A stretch of 64,000 bases of DNA, from the NCBI GenBank assembly GCA_913778495.1, contig CAJYVD010000013.1, forward strand, positions 1 through 64,000. The letters are read 5' to 3'. The translations under genes were made by a program, and so were the position numbers. The stretch is from an uncultured Pantoea sp. (GTDB lineage Bacteria; Pseudomonadota; Gammaproteobacteria; Enterobacterales; Enterobacteriaceae). Under the pieces are notes generated by a model that saw nothing but the letters and a program-made list of their open reading frames with translations, was not told where the DNA came from and ran no database searches. Numbering within the stretch: position 1 is the stretch's first letter; every line of letters begins with the position of its first letter. Of the stretch, positions 34,381 to 42,794 are shown in pieces.

Positions 34381-35337
34381 ATGAAGCTGAAGAACACCAT
34401 TCTGGCGTCTACCCTCTTATCCCTGCTAGCGGCCAATGCCTTTGCTGCACGGGAACTGACGCCAGAACAAGCGGCTGCGTTGAAACCATTCGAACGTATT
34501 AATATCAGCGGCCGTTTTAACGCTATCGGTGACGCCACCGATGCCATCTCTAAAGCCGCAGACGCCAAAGGCGCCGATGCGTTTTATGTGCAGGGCATTA
34601 ACGACACCAACGGCAACGGCGGCAACTGGCGCGTCACCGCCGATCTCTATAAAGCCAATGCCCCGAAAGCCAGCGATGAAACGCAGTATCGCCTGTTCCG
34701 CGGCGTCAAAGAGCTGCCTAAATCAGAAGCTTACCGCTTAGAGCCGTTTGACACCGTTTCCGTCAGCGGCCACTTCGCCAGCCAGCCGGACGTCAATGAC
34801 GCCATCGCCAAACAGGCACAAAGCAAAGGCGCGGCGGCTTTCTTTATTGTGCGTCAGGTTGATGCTAACAATGGCGGCAATCAATACATAACGGCGTATG
34901 TCTATAAAGCCGATGCGCCACAGCGTAAGGTGCAGGACGTTTCTGACACCCTGCCAGCGGATTCCGAAGCCGGCAAAGCGGCGTTGGCAGCCGGCGGCGC
35001 GGAAGCGAAAAAAGTGGCTATTCCAGGCGTGGCGTCCTCGGACTCGCCAAGCCGCAGCGTGGGCCGTTTCTTTGAAACGCAAAGCTCAACCGGACAGCGC
35101 TACACCGTTACCATGGCGGATGGCCGCAGCGTGCAGGAAGTGAACGCCGTCACTGCGGCGCAGATGCAGCCGTTTGATACCATCACCTTCTCAGACCATT
35201 TTGGCACCCCGACGGAAGTGTCTGAAGCCACGGCCAAACGCGCCGCAGACAAGGGCGCGAAGTACTACCACATTACGCGCCAGTGGCAGAACCAAAGCGG
35301 TGGCAACCTCACCGTGACCGCCGATCTGTTCAAATAA
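34381..35337 (+). CDS. ydgH: Periplasmic YdgH (three DUF1471 domains)
   Basis: The 318-residue precursor has a signal peptide (TILASTLLSLLAANAFA, mature start RELTPEQ or after A). Three DUF1471/YdgH-BhsA-McbA modules follow, each with a (P)F(E/D)xI or FDTV phrase, a central KGA(D/A)A/KYY strand and a GGN(W/Q/L)xVTADL(Y/F)K end (about residues 35-95, 120-175 and 260-318). DUF1471 proteins are small envelope stress proteins; YdgH is the three-domain member, of unclear biochemical role. AAGG lies before the ATG. ydgI follows, as in E. coli. Confidence 0.94.
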   Translation: MKLKNTILASTLLSLLAANAFAARELTPEQAAALKPFERINISGRFNAIGDATDAISKAADAKGADAFYVQGINDTNGNGGNWRVTADLYKANAPKASDETQYRLFRGVKELPKSEAYRLEPFDTVSVSGHFASQPDVNDAIAKQAQSKGAAAFFIVRQVDANNGGNQYITAYVYKADAPQRKVQDVSDTLPADSEAGKAALAAGGAEAKKVAIPGVASSDSPSRSVGRFFETQSSTGQRYTVTMADGRSVQEVNAVTAAQMQPFDTITFSDHFGTPTEVSEATAKRAADKGAKYYHITRQWQNQSGGNLTVTADLFK

Positions 35338-35345
35338 AGTCACTT

Positions 35346-35367
35346 CAGGGTGGCATCTGCCACCCTG
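35346..35367 (+). terminator. Hairpin after ydgH
   Basis: CAGGGTGGC (35346-35354), loop ATCT, GCCACCCTG (35359-35367): 9 perfect pairs, 9 bases after the stop codon; no T-run, so its strength is uncertain. Confidence 0.6.
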
Positions 35368-35547
35368 CTCTACTGCCTGCATAACCGTTGCGCAATTTTG
35401 CATATTCTTGCATTGCTATCCCCGTTCTCACTCCGTAAAATCTGCCGCCTGTTTATAGGGCATTCCGTTTCCGTTTATTGAATTCACCACGCGACACGCT
35501 AACGGCATTGCCAATTCCAGCACAATTCGCTGTTCGGGAAGGTTTTT

Positions 35548-36939
35548 TTGGATAAAAAATTAGGCCTCGGCGCGCTGACCGCGCTGGTTCTCAGCTCTAT
35601 GCTGGGTGCGGGCGTGTTCAGTCTGCCGCAAAATATGGCCGCGGTCGCCGGTCCGGCCGCGCTGCTGATTGGCTGGTTGATCACCGGCGTTGGCATACTC
35701 TTTCTTTCGCTGGCCATGCTGCTGCTGTCGCGCTTAAAGCCGGATCTGGACGGCGGCATTTTCACCTACGCCCGCGCGGGTTTTGGCGAGTTAATGGGGT
35801 TCTGTTCCGCCTGGGGCTACTGGCTGTGCGCGGTGATCGCCAACGTCTCTTACCTGGTGATCGTTTTCTCGGCCCTGAGTTTTTTCACCGATAAACCCGG
35901 CCACGTCGTGTTTGGTGATGGCAACACCTGGCAGGCCATGGTGGGCGCCTCGGTGCTGCTGTGGCTGGTGCACTGGCTGGTGCTGCGCGGCGTACAAACG
36001 GCGGCCAGTATTAATGTCCTCGCCACCTTGGGCAAACTGGTGCCGCTGCTGCTGTTTGTGGTTCTGGCCGCGCTCGCCTTTAACTACGATCGCTTCCATT
36101 TTGATTTCAACGGCCTGCAACTTGGCCGCCCGCTGTGGCAGCAGATTAAAGAAACCATGCTGATCACCCTGTGGGTATTTATCGGCGTAGAGGGCGCGGT
36201 GGTGGTCTCGGCGCGCGCGCGCAATAAACGCGACGTAGGGCGCGCTACGCTGCTGGCGGTGCTGGCCGCCCTGCTGGTGTATTTGCTGGTTACGCTGCTC
36301 TCGCTGGGCGTGGTGCCGCGCGCCGAGCTGGCGCAGATGCGCAATCCCTCTATGGCCAGCCTGATGACCTTGCTGTTGGGAAATTGGGGTGACGCGGTGA
36401 TCGCCGGCGGCCTGATCGTTTCTGTGTGCGGCGCTTACCTCAGTTGGACAATTATGGCCGCCGAAGTGCCGTTTCTCGCTGCACAGCAGGGCGCGTTCCC
36501 GCGCAGCATCGCCCGGCAAAATCGGCATAACTCCCCTGCGGCCTCGCTGTGGCTCACCAACGGCAGCGTCCAGATCTGTTTGATCCTCATTGCTGTAACC
36601 GGCGCGGATTACAACACGCTGTTGACCATCGCATCCGAGATGATTCTGGTGCCCTATCTGCTGGTAGGATTGTATCTGGTCAAAGTGGCGCGAGAGCAAC
36701 ATCAACCTGTGGCCCTGTTCACCGGCATCGGTGCCAGCGTCTACGGCATCTGGCTGTTGTATGCCTCTGGGCCGCTGCATCTGCTGCTGTCGGTAGTGTT
36801 GTATGCGCCCGGGCTGCTGCTGTTCCTTTATGCGCGCCGCGGCAATCGTGCTGACCGCGCGCTGAACCCGCTGGAACGCATAGCGATTGTGCTGTTGATG
36901 GCTGCGTCGCTGCCCGCGCTGTGGCAGCTAACACAGTGA
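35548..36939 (+). CDS. ydgI: Putative arginine/ornithine antiporter YdgI (ArcD type)
   Basis: APC-superfamily basic-amino-acid antiporter, 463 residues, about twelve membrane helices. It matches E. coli YdgI: KLGLGALTALVLSSMLGAG start, GGIFTYARAGFGELMGFCSA, GVEGAVVVSARARNKRDVGR and SVCGAYLSWTIMAAEVPFLA. The start codon is TTG at 35548, with GGAAGG 6-7 bases upstream and homology from the second residue; no ATG is available nearby. It follows ydgH as in E. coli and ends flush against the convergent unknown gene at 36940. Confidence 0.92.
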   Translation: MDKKLGLGALTALVLSSMLGAGVFSLPQNMAAVAGPAALLIGWLITGVGILFLSLAMLLLSRLKPDLDGGIFTYARAGFGELMGFCSAWGYWLCAVIANVSYLVIVFSALSFFTDKPGHVVFGDGNTWQAMVGASVLLWLVHWLVLRGVQTAASINVLATLGKLVPLLLFVVLAALAFNYDRFHFDFNGLQLGRPLWQQIKETMLITLWVFIGVEGAVVVSARARNKRDVGRATLLAVLAALLVYLLVTLLSLGVVPRAELAQMRNPSMASLMTLLLGNWGDAVIAGGLIVSVCGAYLSWTIMAAEVPFLAAQQGAFPRSIARQNRHNSPAASLWLTNGSVQICLILIAVTGADYNTLLTIASEMILVPYLLVGLYLVKVAREQHQPVALFTGIGASVYGIWLLYASGPLHLLLSVVLYAPGLLLFLYARRGNRADRALNPLERIAIVLLMAASLPALWQLTQ

Positions 36940-37353
36940 TCAGTGCGGTTTAACTGGAATGGAAACGCACAGCAGGTCTTCCTGCTGTGTTAAATTCAGC
37001 GGCTTGCAGTATTCCTGATGAATAGCATCAAGCTGTTCGGCAGAAAGAGGATAAGGCAGCTGGATATCGAAACGGCTGATATGCTGCTGCTCCGCCAGCG
37101 TAATCAAACGCGCAATATTAATTTCATCGCTGACTTGGGTTGAAATGATTTGCAACGCTAAATCTTTTAAGTGATCGTCGCTGGCAGGTAAGTTGTGCGT
37201 TGACTTACGCGTCACCATGCCGAAAATGGGCATAACACCATAAATGGCGTCAACGAAGCTCCAGCGTTTTTTGCATGAGGCAGAGAGAAAATCACTGTAA
37301 TTGAAGCAGATGCGATCACTGTATCCGGCTGAAGCCAGCTCTTTATCAGACAC
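36940..37353 (-). CDS. Hypothetical protein, 137 aa, between ydgI and rstA
   Basis: I do not recognise this protein. A GTG at 37353 is chosen because AGGAGGAG lies exactly 7 bases upstream, a near-ideal ribosome site; a start 23 codons further up has no such support. The product (MSDKELASAGYSDRICFNYS...) looks cytoplasmic, with cysteines at CFNYSDFLSASC, a short hydrophobic patch FVDAIYGVMPIFGMV, and a second half rich in charged and amphipathic segments (DEINIARLITLAEQQHISRF). Its stop touches the stop of ydgI. In E. coli this interval carries folM and ydgC, both absent here. It looks less GC-rich than its neighbours. Confidence 0.8.
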   Translation of the reverse strand: MSDKELASAGYSDRICFNYSDFLSASCKKRWSFVDAIYGVMPIFGMVTRKSTHNLPASDDHLKDLALQIISTQVSDEINIARLITLAEQQHISRFDIQLPYPLSAEQLDAIHQEYCKPLNLTQQEDLLCVSIPVKPH

Positions 37354-37467
37354 CCTCGCACTCCTCCTGTTTTTCGTTACGGTTCCGAGCCTTGCGCGAT
37401 AGCGCGCCGCTAATAATGGCACATTTATTATGGGACATACCAGTCAGGCACGGATATTTCGTGCGAT

Positions 37468-37500
37468 AGCATAGAGCTTAGGACCGGGAAAAGCTATGCT
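37468..37500 (+). promoter_or_regulatory. Inverted repeat in the rstA leader
   Basis: AGCATAG (37468-37474) and CTATGCT (37494-37500) are perfect arms, extendable inward by CTT/AAG after a 2-base bulge. A second small palindrome, GCACG-N7-CGTGC, lies at 37448-37464. They lie 30-80 bases before rstA and could be an operator or leader hairpin. I found no clear PhoP box (known to drive E. coli rstAB). Confidence 0.45.
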
Positions 37501-37529
37501 GCTCCCTTCCCCACACGCAGCGACAAACT

Positions 37530-38255
37530 ATGAGCAAAATTGTCTATGTGGAAGATGAGCCAGAGGTTGGCGAACTGATCGCCGCCTATCTTGGCCGCCA
37601 CGATATTGAAGTGATTGTAGAAACGCGCGGCGATCGCGCAGAAGCCACCATTCTTGACAACGATCCCGACCTGGTACTGCTGGATATCATGTTGCCGGGC
37701 AAAGATGGCATGACGCTGTGCCGCGATCTCCGTGCGCACTGGCAAGGCCCTATCGTGTTACTAACATCGCTCGATAGCGATATGAACCATATTCTGTCGC
37801 TGGAGATGGGCGCCAACGATTATATTCTCAAAACCACGCCGCCCGCGGTGCTGCTGGCGCGCTTGCGACTGCATCTGCGCCAGGCGCAAGGTGTTCAGCC
37901 CGAAAGCACACCGGCGCAGCAAAGTTCGCAGCGCGTGTTGCGCTTTGGCTCGCTGACCATTGACTCTCTCAATCGCCAGGTGACGCTGTTTGACGAAAAT
38001 ATCCTGCTCTCCACGGCAGACTTCGATCTGCTTTGGGAGTTAGCCAGTCACGCCGGACAAATCCTCAATCGTGACGCACTGTTGAAGACATTGCGCGGCG
38101 TGAGCTACGACGGCATGGATCGCAGTATCGACGTGGCTATTTCGCGCCTGCGCAAAAAGCTCTACGACAGCGCGACGGAGCCGTTTCGCATTAAAACCAT
38201 TCGCAACAAAGGCTATCTGTTTGCACCACAGGCTTGGGATACCCCTTCCGCATGA
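37530..38255 (+). CDS. rstA: Response regulator RstA
   Basis: OmpR-family regulator, 241 residues. The receiver domain (about 1-118) has the acidic pair in VEDEPE, the phospho-acceptor in LVLLDIMLPGKDGM and LLTSLDSD with the switch region. A winged-helix output domain (about 135-235) follows, with FGSLTIDSLNRQVTL and DGMDRSIDVAISRLRKKL. It matches E. coli RstA closely, including SLDSDMNHILSLEMGANDYILKTTPPAVLLARLRLHLRQ spread over residues 80-118. It controls acid-shock and iron/envelope genes; a matching box lies upstream of asr in this window. The stop overlaps the rstB start by 4 bases. Confidence 0.96.
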   Translation: MSKIVYVEDEPEVGELIAAYLGRHDIEVIVETRGDRAEATILDNDPDLVLLDIMLPGKDGMTLCRDLRAHWQGPIVLLTSLDSDMNHILSLEMGANDYILKTTPPAVLLARLRLHLRQAQGVQPESTPAQQSSQRVLRFGSLTIDSLNRQVTLFDENILLSTADFDLLWELASHAGQILNRDALLKTLRGVSYDGMDRSIDVAISRLRKKLYDSATEPFRIKTIRNKGYLFAPQAWDTPSA

Positions 38256-39562
38256 GAAAGCTGTTTATCCAATTTTACCTGCTGCTGTTTGTCTGCTTTC
38301 TGGTCATGACGCTGCTGGTGGGGCTGGTCTATAAATTCACCGCCGAACGCGCGGGTCGCCAGTCCATGAACGATCTCATGGCCAGCTCGCTGTTTTTGAT
38401 GCGCAGCGAGCTGCGTGAAATCCCGCCGCGCGACTGGAGCAAGACCATCCGCAGCCTCGATCTCGACCTGTCGTTTGCGCTCAACATTGAGCCCATGAAC
38501 AAATACCAGCTGGGCGAGGCGGATATGAAACGGCTGCGCGCCGGTGAGATTGTGGCGCTTGACGACCAGTACACCTTTCTCCAGCACATTCCACGCAGCC
38601 ACTATGTGCTTTCTGTTGGCCCTATTCCTTACCTGTTTTATTTGCATCAAATGCGTCTGCTGGACATCGCGCTGATGGCGTTTATCGCCATCTCGCTCGC
38701 GCTGCCGGTGTTTATCTGGCTGCGCCCGCACTGGCAAGAGATGCAGCGACTGGAAAAAGCCGCCCAGCGTTTTGGACGCGGTGAGCTGGACGTGCGCACC
38801 CATTTTGAGAACACCTCCAGTCTTTACAGCTTGGGCGTCGCGTTTAACCAAATGGCGGAGAATATCAACACGCTGGTGGCCAGCAAAAAACAGCTGATTG
38901 ACGGTATTGCCCACGAATTGCGCACGCCGTTGGTGCGTTTGCGCTACCGCCTTGAGATGAGCGACAACCTCACCGCAGCAGAATCTGCCGCGCTGAACCG
39001 TGATATTGGGCAGTTGGAAAGCCTGATCGAGGAGCTGCTTACCTATGCGCGCCTTGATCGTCCGCGCGTCGACCTTAATCTGCAAACGTTCGATTTGGCT
39101 CAGTGGCTGCGCTTGCACATTGAAGACGTACAGGCCATGAACCCACAAACGCATATCGCGCTGGATATTCCGCAGCGTGAGAACGTTGGCTCTGCCGATA
39201 CGCGCCTGATGGAGCGGGTGCTGGATAATCTGGTGAATAACGCGCTGCGTTACGCGCAACAGCGGTTGCGCATAAGCTTATGGTTCGACAGCGGCACGGG
39301 ATTTTTGCAGGTTGAAGATGACGGCCCCGGTATTCCGCCTGCCGAGCGTGAGCGCGTCTTTGAGCCGTTTGTGCGTCTCGATCCCAGTCGCGATCGCGCG
39401 ACTGGCGGTTGCGGGCTAGGTTTAGCCATTGTGCATTCTATCGCGCTGGCGCTGCAAGGCAGCGTCAGCATTGAGAGCAGTCCGCTCGGCGGCGCCAGCA
39501 TTCGCTTTTGTTGGCCAGTTGATCTTCCCTTGCGTGACATGACGCCTCGTCTTCCGTCATAA
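38252..39562 (+). CDS. rstB: Sensor histidine kinase RstB
   Basis: Inner-membrane kinase partner of RstA, 436 residues. TM1 is about 8-28 and TM2 about 136-155, enclosing a short periplasmic sensor. HAMP, then the H-box IAHELRTPLVRLRYRLEMS, N-box LDNLVNNALRYA, G1 VEDDGPGIPPAE, F-box FEPFVRLD and G2 GGCGLGLAIVHS. The start is ATG 38252, overlapping the rstA stop (ATGA). The E. coli partner is 433 aa; there the kinase is influenced by PhoQ/MgrB signalling. The M32 carboxypeptidase starts 12 bases after the stop and may share the transcript. Confidence 0.95.
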   Translation: MRKLFIQFYLLLFVCFLVMTLLVGLVYKFTAERAGRQSMNDLMASSLFLMRSELREIPPRDWSKTIRSLDLDLSFALNIEPMNKYQLGEADMKRLRAGEIVALDDQYTFLQHIPRSHYVLSVGPIPYLFYLHQMRLLDIALMAFIAISLALPVFIWLRPHWQEMQRLEKAAQRFGRGELDVRTHFENTSSLYSLGVAFNQMAENINTLVASKKQLIDGIAHELRTPLVRLRYRLEMSDNLTAAESAALNRDIGQLESLIEELLTYARLDRPRVDLNLQTFDLAQWLRLHIEDVQAMNPQTHIALDIPQRENVGSADTRLMERVLDNLVNNALRYAQQRLRISLWFDSGTGFLQVEDDGPGIPPAERERVFEPFVRLDPSRDRATGGCGLGLAIVHSIALALQGSVSIESSPLGGASIRFCWPVDLPLRDMTPRLPS

Positions 39563-39574
39563 GGAGCTTTTTAC

Positions 39575-41062
39575 GTGACATCCGCTTATCAGGAATTATG
39601 CCGCACCTTCCAGCGTCTCTCGCGCTTTGGTCATTTAGGGGCGATTGTCGGTGTTGATATGCAGACCACCATGCCGCCCGGCGGCAGCCAGGCGCGCGGC
39701 GAAGCGCTGGCCGAACTCAGCGTGTTCATGCATGAGACGTTGACCAATCCACGGCTGGGTTCTCTGTTTGACGCTGCCCAGCAGGATTCGCTGAATGACG
39801 TCGAGCAGGCCAATTTGTATGAGATGCAGCGCGCCTGGCAGCAAGCCAGTCTGCTGCCAGCGTCGCTGGTTGAGGCTAAATCGCTGGCAGGCTCACGCTG
39901 CGAACACGCCTGGCGCCAGCAGCGTCCGGCCAATGATTGGCAAGGCTTCGCGACCAACCTCAAAGAAGTGGTTAAGCTCAGCCGCGAGGAAGCACAGCTG
40001 CGCGCTGACGCGCTGGGCGTCTCTCGCTACGATGCGCTGCTGGACCTTTATGAGCCGGGCATGACCAGCGCCCAGTTGGACAGCACCTTTGGCGATCTGA
40101 AAAGCTGGCTGCCCGAACTGCTGCAACAGGCCGTTGCCAGGCAGCAGAGCCGCACTATTTTGCAACCGGTGGGGCCGTTTGCCATTGAAGGACAAAAGCA
40201 GCTCGGGTTGCGCCTGATGGAGACGCTGGGTTTTGATTTCCATCACGGTCGTTTAGATGTTAGCGCCCACCCCTTCTGCGGCGGCGTGCCGGAAGATGTG
40301 CGCATTACCACGCGCTACAGCGAAAACGATTTTCTCAGCGCGATGATGGGCGTGATCCACGAAACCGGCCATGCGCGTTACGAACAGAATCTGCCGCAGC
40401 AGTGGCGCGGCCTGCCGGTCGCTCAGGCACGCTCCACGGCTATACATGAATCGCAAAGTCTGTTTATGGAGATGCAGCTTGGCCGCAGCAAGGCTTTCCT
40501 ACAGCGTATTCATCCGCAAGTTGTGGCGCTGATGGGCGAGCAACCGGCGCTGGAGGTGCATAACTTTATCCCTCTCACCCAGCGCGTGCAGCCGGGCTTA
40601 ATCAGGGTTGATGCCGACGAACTGAGCTATCCCGCACACGTGATCCTGCGCTATGAGATTGAACGTGCGCTGATTGAAGGTGAGATCGAGGTCGATGATA
40701 TTCCGGCACTGTGGGATGAGAAGATGCAGCAAAGCTTAGGGATTGATACGCGTGGCAACTACCGCGATGGCTGTATGCAGGATATTCACTGGACCGATGG
40801 CGCATTCGGCTACTTCCCCACTTACACGCTGGGCGCCATGTACGCTGCACAGCTGTTCCATGCGGTGAAGCAAGCGATACCCCAGGTCGAGGATCTGATA
40901 CAGCATGGCGATTTGCAGCCGCTGTTTGACTGGCTTAAACAGAATATCTGGCAGCACGGCAGCCGTTTCTCAACGGCGCAACTGCTGATCAATGCCACCG
41001 GCGAGACGCTGAATCCCGCCTACTTCCGCCAGCATCTTGAACAGCGTTACCTCTCCGAGTAA
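39575..41062 (+). CDS. M32-family metallocarboxypeptidase (Taq type)
   Basis: Zinc carboxypeptidase, 495 residues, mostly helical, removing C-terminal residues with broad specificity. Catalytic HETGH at 262-266 (VIHETGHARYEQ), the third ligand in IHESQSLFMEMQ, and M32 signatures LGAIVGVDMQTTMPPGG, DVRITTRY and IRVDADELSYPAHVILRYEIER. The start codon is GTG at 39575, with AAGGAG 8 bases upstream. It follows rstB by 12 bases, so it may be read through from rstAB. E. coli lacks an M32 enzyme at this place. Confidence 0.93.
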   Translation: MTSAYQELCRTFQRLSRFGHLGAIVGVDMQTTMPPGGSQARGEALAELSVFMHETLTNPRLGSLFDAAQQDSLNDVEQANLYEMQRAWQQASLLPASLVEAKSLAGSRCEHAWRQQRPANDWQGFATNLKEVVKLSREEAQLRADALGVSRYDALLDLYEPGMTSAQLDSTFGDLKSWLPELLQQAVARQQSRTILQPVGPFAIEGQKQLGLRLMETLGFDFHHGRLDVSAHPFCGGVPEDVRITTRYSENDFLSAMMGVIHETGHARYEQNLPQQWRGLPVAQARSTAIHESQSLFMEMQLGRSKAFLQRIHPQVVALMGEQPALEVHNFIPLTQRVQPGLIRVDADELSYPAHVILRYEIERALIEGEIEVDDIPALWDEKMQQSLGIDTRGNYRDGCMQDIHWTDGAFGYFPTYTLGAMYAAQLFHAVKQAIPQVEDLIQHGDLQPLFDWLKQNIWQHGSRFSTAQLLINATGETLNPAYFRQHLEQRYLSE

Positions 41063-41113
41063 ACTGCGCGGCGGTCATCACAGGCCGCCCGTTTCTTCGC
41101 TTTTTGCCCTTTG

Positions 41114-41175
41114 TACAATCCGTTACACGCCGATACCAATCCCTCACGGAAAGCCCAAACTGTTTGCCATATAGT
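41114..41175 (+). promoter_or_regulatory. asr promoter: RstA box and -10
   Basis: TACAATCCGTTACA (41114-41127) matches the RstA box TACATNTNGTTACA at 10 of 12 defined positions. TATAGT (41170-41175) is a good -10 element 57 bases before the asr start. This is the layout known for acid-induced, RstA-dependent asr in E. coli. Confidence 0.78.
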
Positions 41176-41231
41176 TCTTTCACCGGCCCCGCAGTGGGCT
41201 ACTCATGAAAAAATAGTTCGAGGGTTTTGCA

Positions 41232-41678
41232 ATGAAAAAATTATTTGCACTGGTAATCGCCGCTGCTATGGGTCTGTCTTCTGTTGCTTTCGCAGCTGAG
41301 ACAACAACCGCTGCTCCTGCTGCTGCTGCACCAACCGCTGCTGCACCTGCTGCCAGCAAGACAGCTGCACCAGCAAAACACAAAATGGTTCACCACAAGA
41401 AAGCGGCTCAGAAAGCGCAGGCTGCTAAAAAGCACAAGAAAGTAGAGAAAAAAGCCCCCGCGCAGAAAGCGCAGGCAGCTAAAAAGCACCACAAAAAAGT
41501 AACCAAACCTGCTGCTCAGAAAGCGCAGGCTGCTAAAAAGCACCACAAAAAAGCCACCAAACCTGCTGCCCAGAAAGCACAGGCTGCTAAAAAGCACCAC
41601 AAAAAAGTGACCAAACCTGCTGCACAGAAAGCGCAGGCTGCTAAAAAGCATCACAAAGTGAAAAAAGCCGCTAAATAA
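41232..41678 (+). CDS. asr: Acid shock protein Asr
   Basis: Secreted basic periplasmic protein made on acid shock; it is intrinsically disordered and proposed to protect periplasmic proteins. The 148-residue precursor has signal peptide [18 protein letters not shown], an Ala/Pro/Thr-rich stretch, then five 18-residue repeats of the form [17 protein letters not shown] ending in KKAAK, giving a very high Lys/His/Ala content. Homologues vary in length through repeat number. RstA box upstream, terminator downstream, ydgU next. Confidence 0.95.
   Translation: MKKLFALVIAAAMGLSSVAFAAETTTAAPAAAAPTAAAPAASKTAAPAKHKMVHHKKAAQKAQAAKKHKKVEKKAPAQKAQAAKKHHKKVTKPAAQKAQAAKKHHKKATKPAAQKAQAAKKHHKKVTKPAAQKAQAAKKHHKVKKAAK
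41409..41678 (+). repeat. Five tandem 54-bp repeats inside asr
   Basis: Copies start at 41409, 41463, 41517, 41571 and 41625, an exact 54-base period (18 codons). Each begins CAGAAAGC(G/A)CAGGC and codes QKAQAAKKH. Near identity at the DNA level points to recent duplication or conversion, so copy number probably varies among strains. Confidence 0.9.
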
Positions 41679-41714
41679 GGTCGCCCTTCTGCGCCCACCA
41701 GGCATTCATAATTA

Positions 41715-41739
41715 AAACACCCGGTTATGCCGGGTGTTT
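41715..41739 (+). terminator. Terminator of asr
   Basis: AAACACCCGG (41715-41724), loop TTATG, CCGGGTGTTT (41730-41739), followed by ATTTA. A 10-bp stem with flanking A and T runs, between asr and ydgU. Confidence 0.85.
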
Positions 41740-41759
41740 ATTTACTGGAGTAGCGAAAA

Positions 41760-41840
41760 ATGGTGCATCGCTATCGCTTCGAAATCATCCTGATTGTAAT
41801 GATCCTGTGTGGTGTCATTGCTGCGAGTTTTTTCCTGTAG
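41760..41840 (+). CDS. ydgU: YdgU-like small membrane protein
   Basis: A 26-residue frame starting MVHRYRFEIILIVMILCGVI and ending FFL. E. coli YdgU, which also lies directly after asr, is a peptide of the same size with GRYRFEFILIILILC. The pattern RYRFE plus one hydrophobic helix is shared, so the call rests on similarity and location. GGAG precedes the ATG by 9 bases. It should be a single-pass inner-membrane peptide; its function is unknown. It could be transcribed by read-through from asr. Confidence 0.85.
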   Translation: MVHRYRFEIILIVMILCGVIAASFFL

Positions 41841-41956
41841 TCGTTGTAGCGTGCTGATTACTCCATTATTTCTCCCTTTTTTACCGCTCACCGACTATAG
41901 TTATCGCTCTTGCGTGATGACAATACCCTCTACTTATTCTCGCCATTGAGAGAACT

Positions 41957-42763
41957 ATGCGCCTGGCCATTCTGTTTTTCGTTGGTATTTTTAGCGTTAC
42001 CCTCACAGCTCATGCCGATGACGAAGACGGGCTTAGCCCGCAAGACATTAAGACGCTGTTTTTTGGGAAAGATCATCGCGTTGCCATCAATGATGTTAGC
42101 GCGGCCCCTTGGGATGCCATTGGTCAACTGGAAACCGAAAGCGGTAATCTCTGCACCGCCACGCTGATTTCCGCCCATTTGGCGCTCACCGCTGGCCACT
42201 GCCTGCTGGCCCCGCCGGGAAAATTTGATAAGCCGGTGGCGCTCCGCTTTATGGCGGCGGACAAAGGCTGGCGTTATGAAATTCACGATATCGATGCGCG
42301 CGTTGAACCCTCGCTGGCGCACAAACTGCAGGCGGATGGCGAAGGCTGGATTGTGCCACCCGGCGCCGCGCCCTACGATTACGGGCTGATTATTCTGCAT
42401 AATCCCCCTTCCGGTATCGCGCCGATTCCGCTGTTTGATGGCTCGCGTAGCGATCTGACCGCCGCACTGAAAACCACCAACCGCAAGGTGACGCAGGCAG
42501 GTTATCCCGCAGACCATCTGGATACGCTCTATTCGCACAGCGACTGCGTGATCACCGGCTGGGCACAGCGTGCCGTGCTGTCACACCAGTGCGACACATT
42601 GCCAGGCGACAGCGGATCGCCGCTGCTGCTGAAAACCGACGCGGGTTGGCAATTGATTGCCGTACAGAGTTCGGCTCCCGCGCCCGCCGATCGCTATCGC
42701 GCCGATAATCGCGCGATTGCCGTAACGTCCTTCAAAGACCGACTGGAAGAGCTGGCAAAATAA
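41957..42763 (+). CDS. ydgD: Trypsin-like serine protease YdgD
   Basis: Periplasmic S1-family protease, 268 residues, signal peptide about 1-20 ([18 protein letters not shown]). The catalytic triad is visible: H81 in LTAGHC, D141 in YDYGL and S219 in LPGDSGSP. Cysteines in NLCTATL/GHC, SDCVITG and HQC are positioned for disulfides. It matches E. coli YdgD, which is also encoded beside asr, where it has been linked to maturation of Asr. Convergent with hrpA, with a hairpin between. Confidence 0.92.
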   Translation: MRLAILFFVGIFSVTLTAHADDEDGLSPQDIKTLFFGKDHRVAINDVSAAPWDAIGQLETESGNLCTATLISAHLALTAGHCLLAPPGKFDKPVALRFMAADKGWRYEIHDIDARVEPSLAHKLQADGEGWIVPPGAAPYDYGLIILHNPPSGIAPIPLFDGSRSDLTAALKTTNRKVTQAGYPADHLDTLYSHSDCVITGWAQRAVLSHQCDTLPGDSGSPLLLKTDAGWQLIAVQSSAPAPADRYRADNRAIAVTSFKDRLEELAK

Positions 42764-42766
42764 TCC

Positions 42767-42788
42767 GGTGGGAAGCCACCTTCCCACC
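42767..42788. terminator. Bidirectional hairpin between ydgD and hrpA
   Basis: GGTGGGAAG (42767-42775), loop CCAC, CTTCCCACC (42780-42788): a perfect 9-bp stem in the 31-base convergent gap. Confidence 0.75.
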
Positions 42789-42794
42789 CTTGCC

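Noticed and set aside
35791-36780. A 329-residue minus-strand frame opposite ydgI
   Set aside because: Rich in His, Arg and Gln as expected for reverse reading of membrane-protein codons; ydgI is clearly the real gene.
37423-37529. PhoP box upstream of rstA
   Set aside because: No direct repeat resembling (G/T)GTTTA-N5-(G/T)GTTTA could be found.
38213-39259. A 348-residue minus-strand frame opposite rstB
   Set aside because: Shadow frame; all kinase motifs are on the plus strand.
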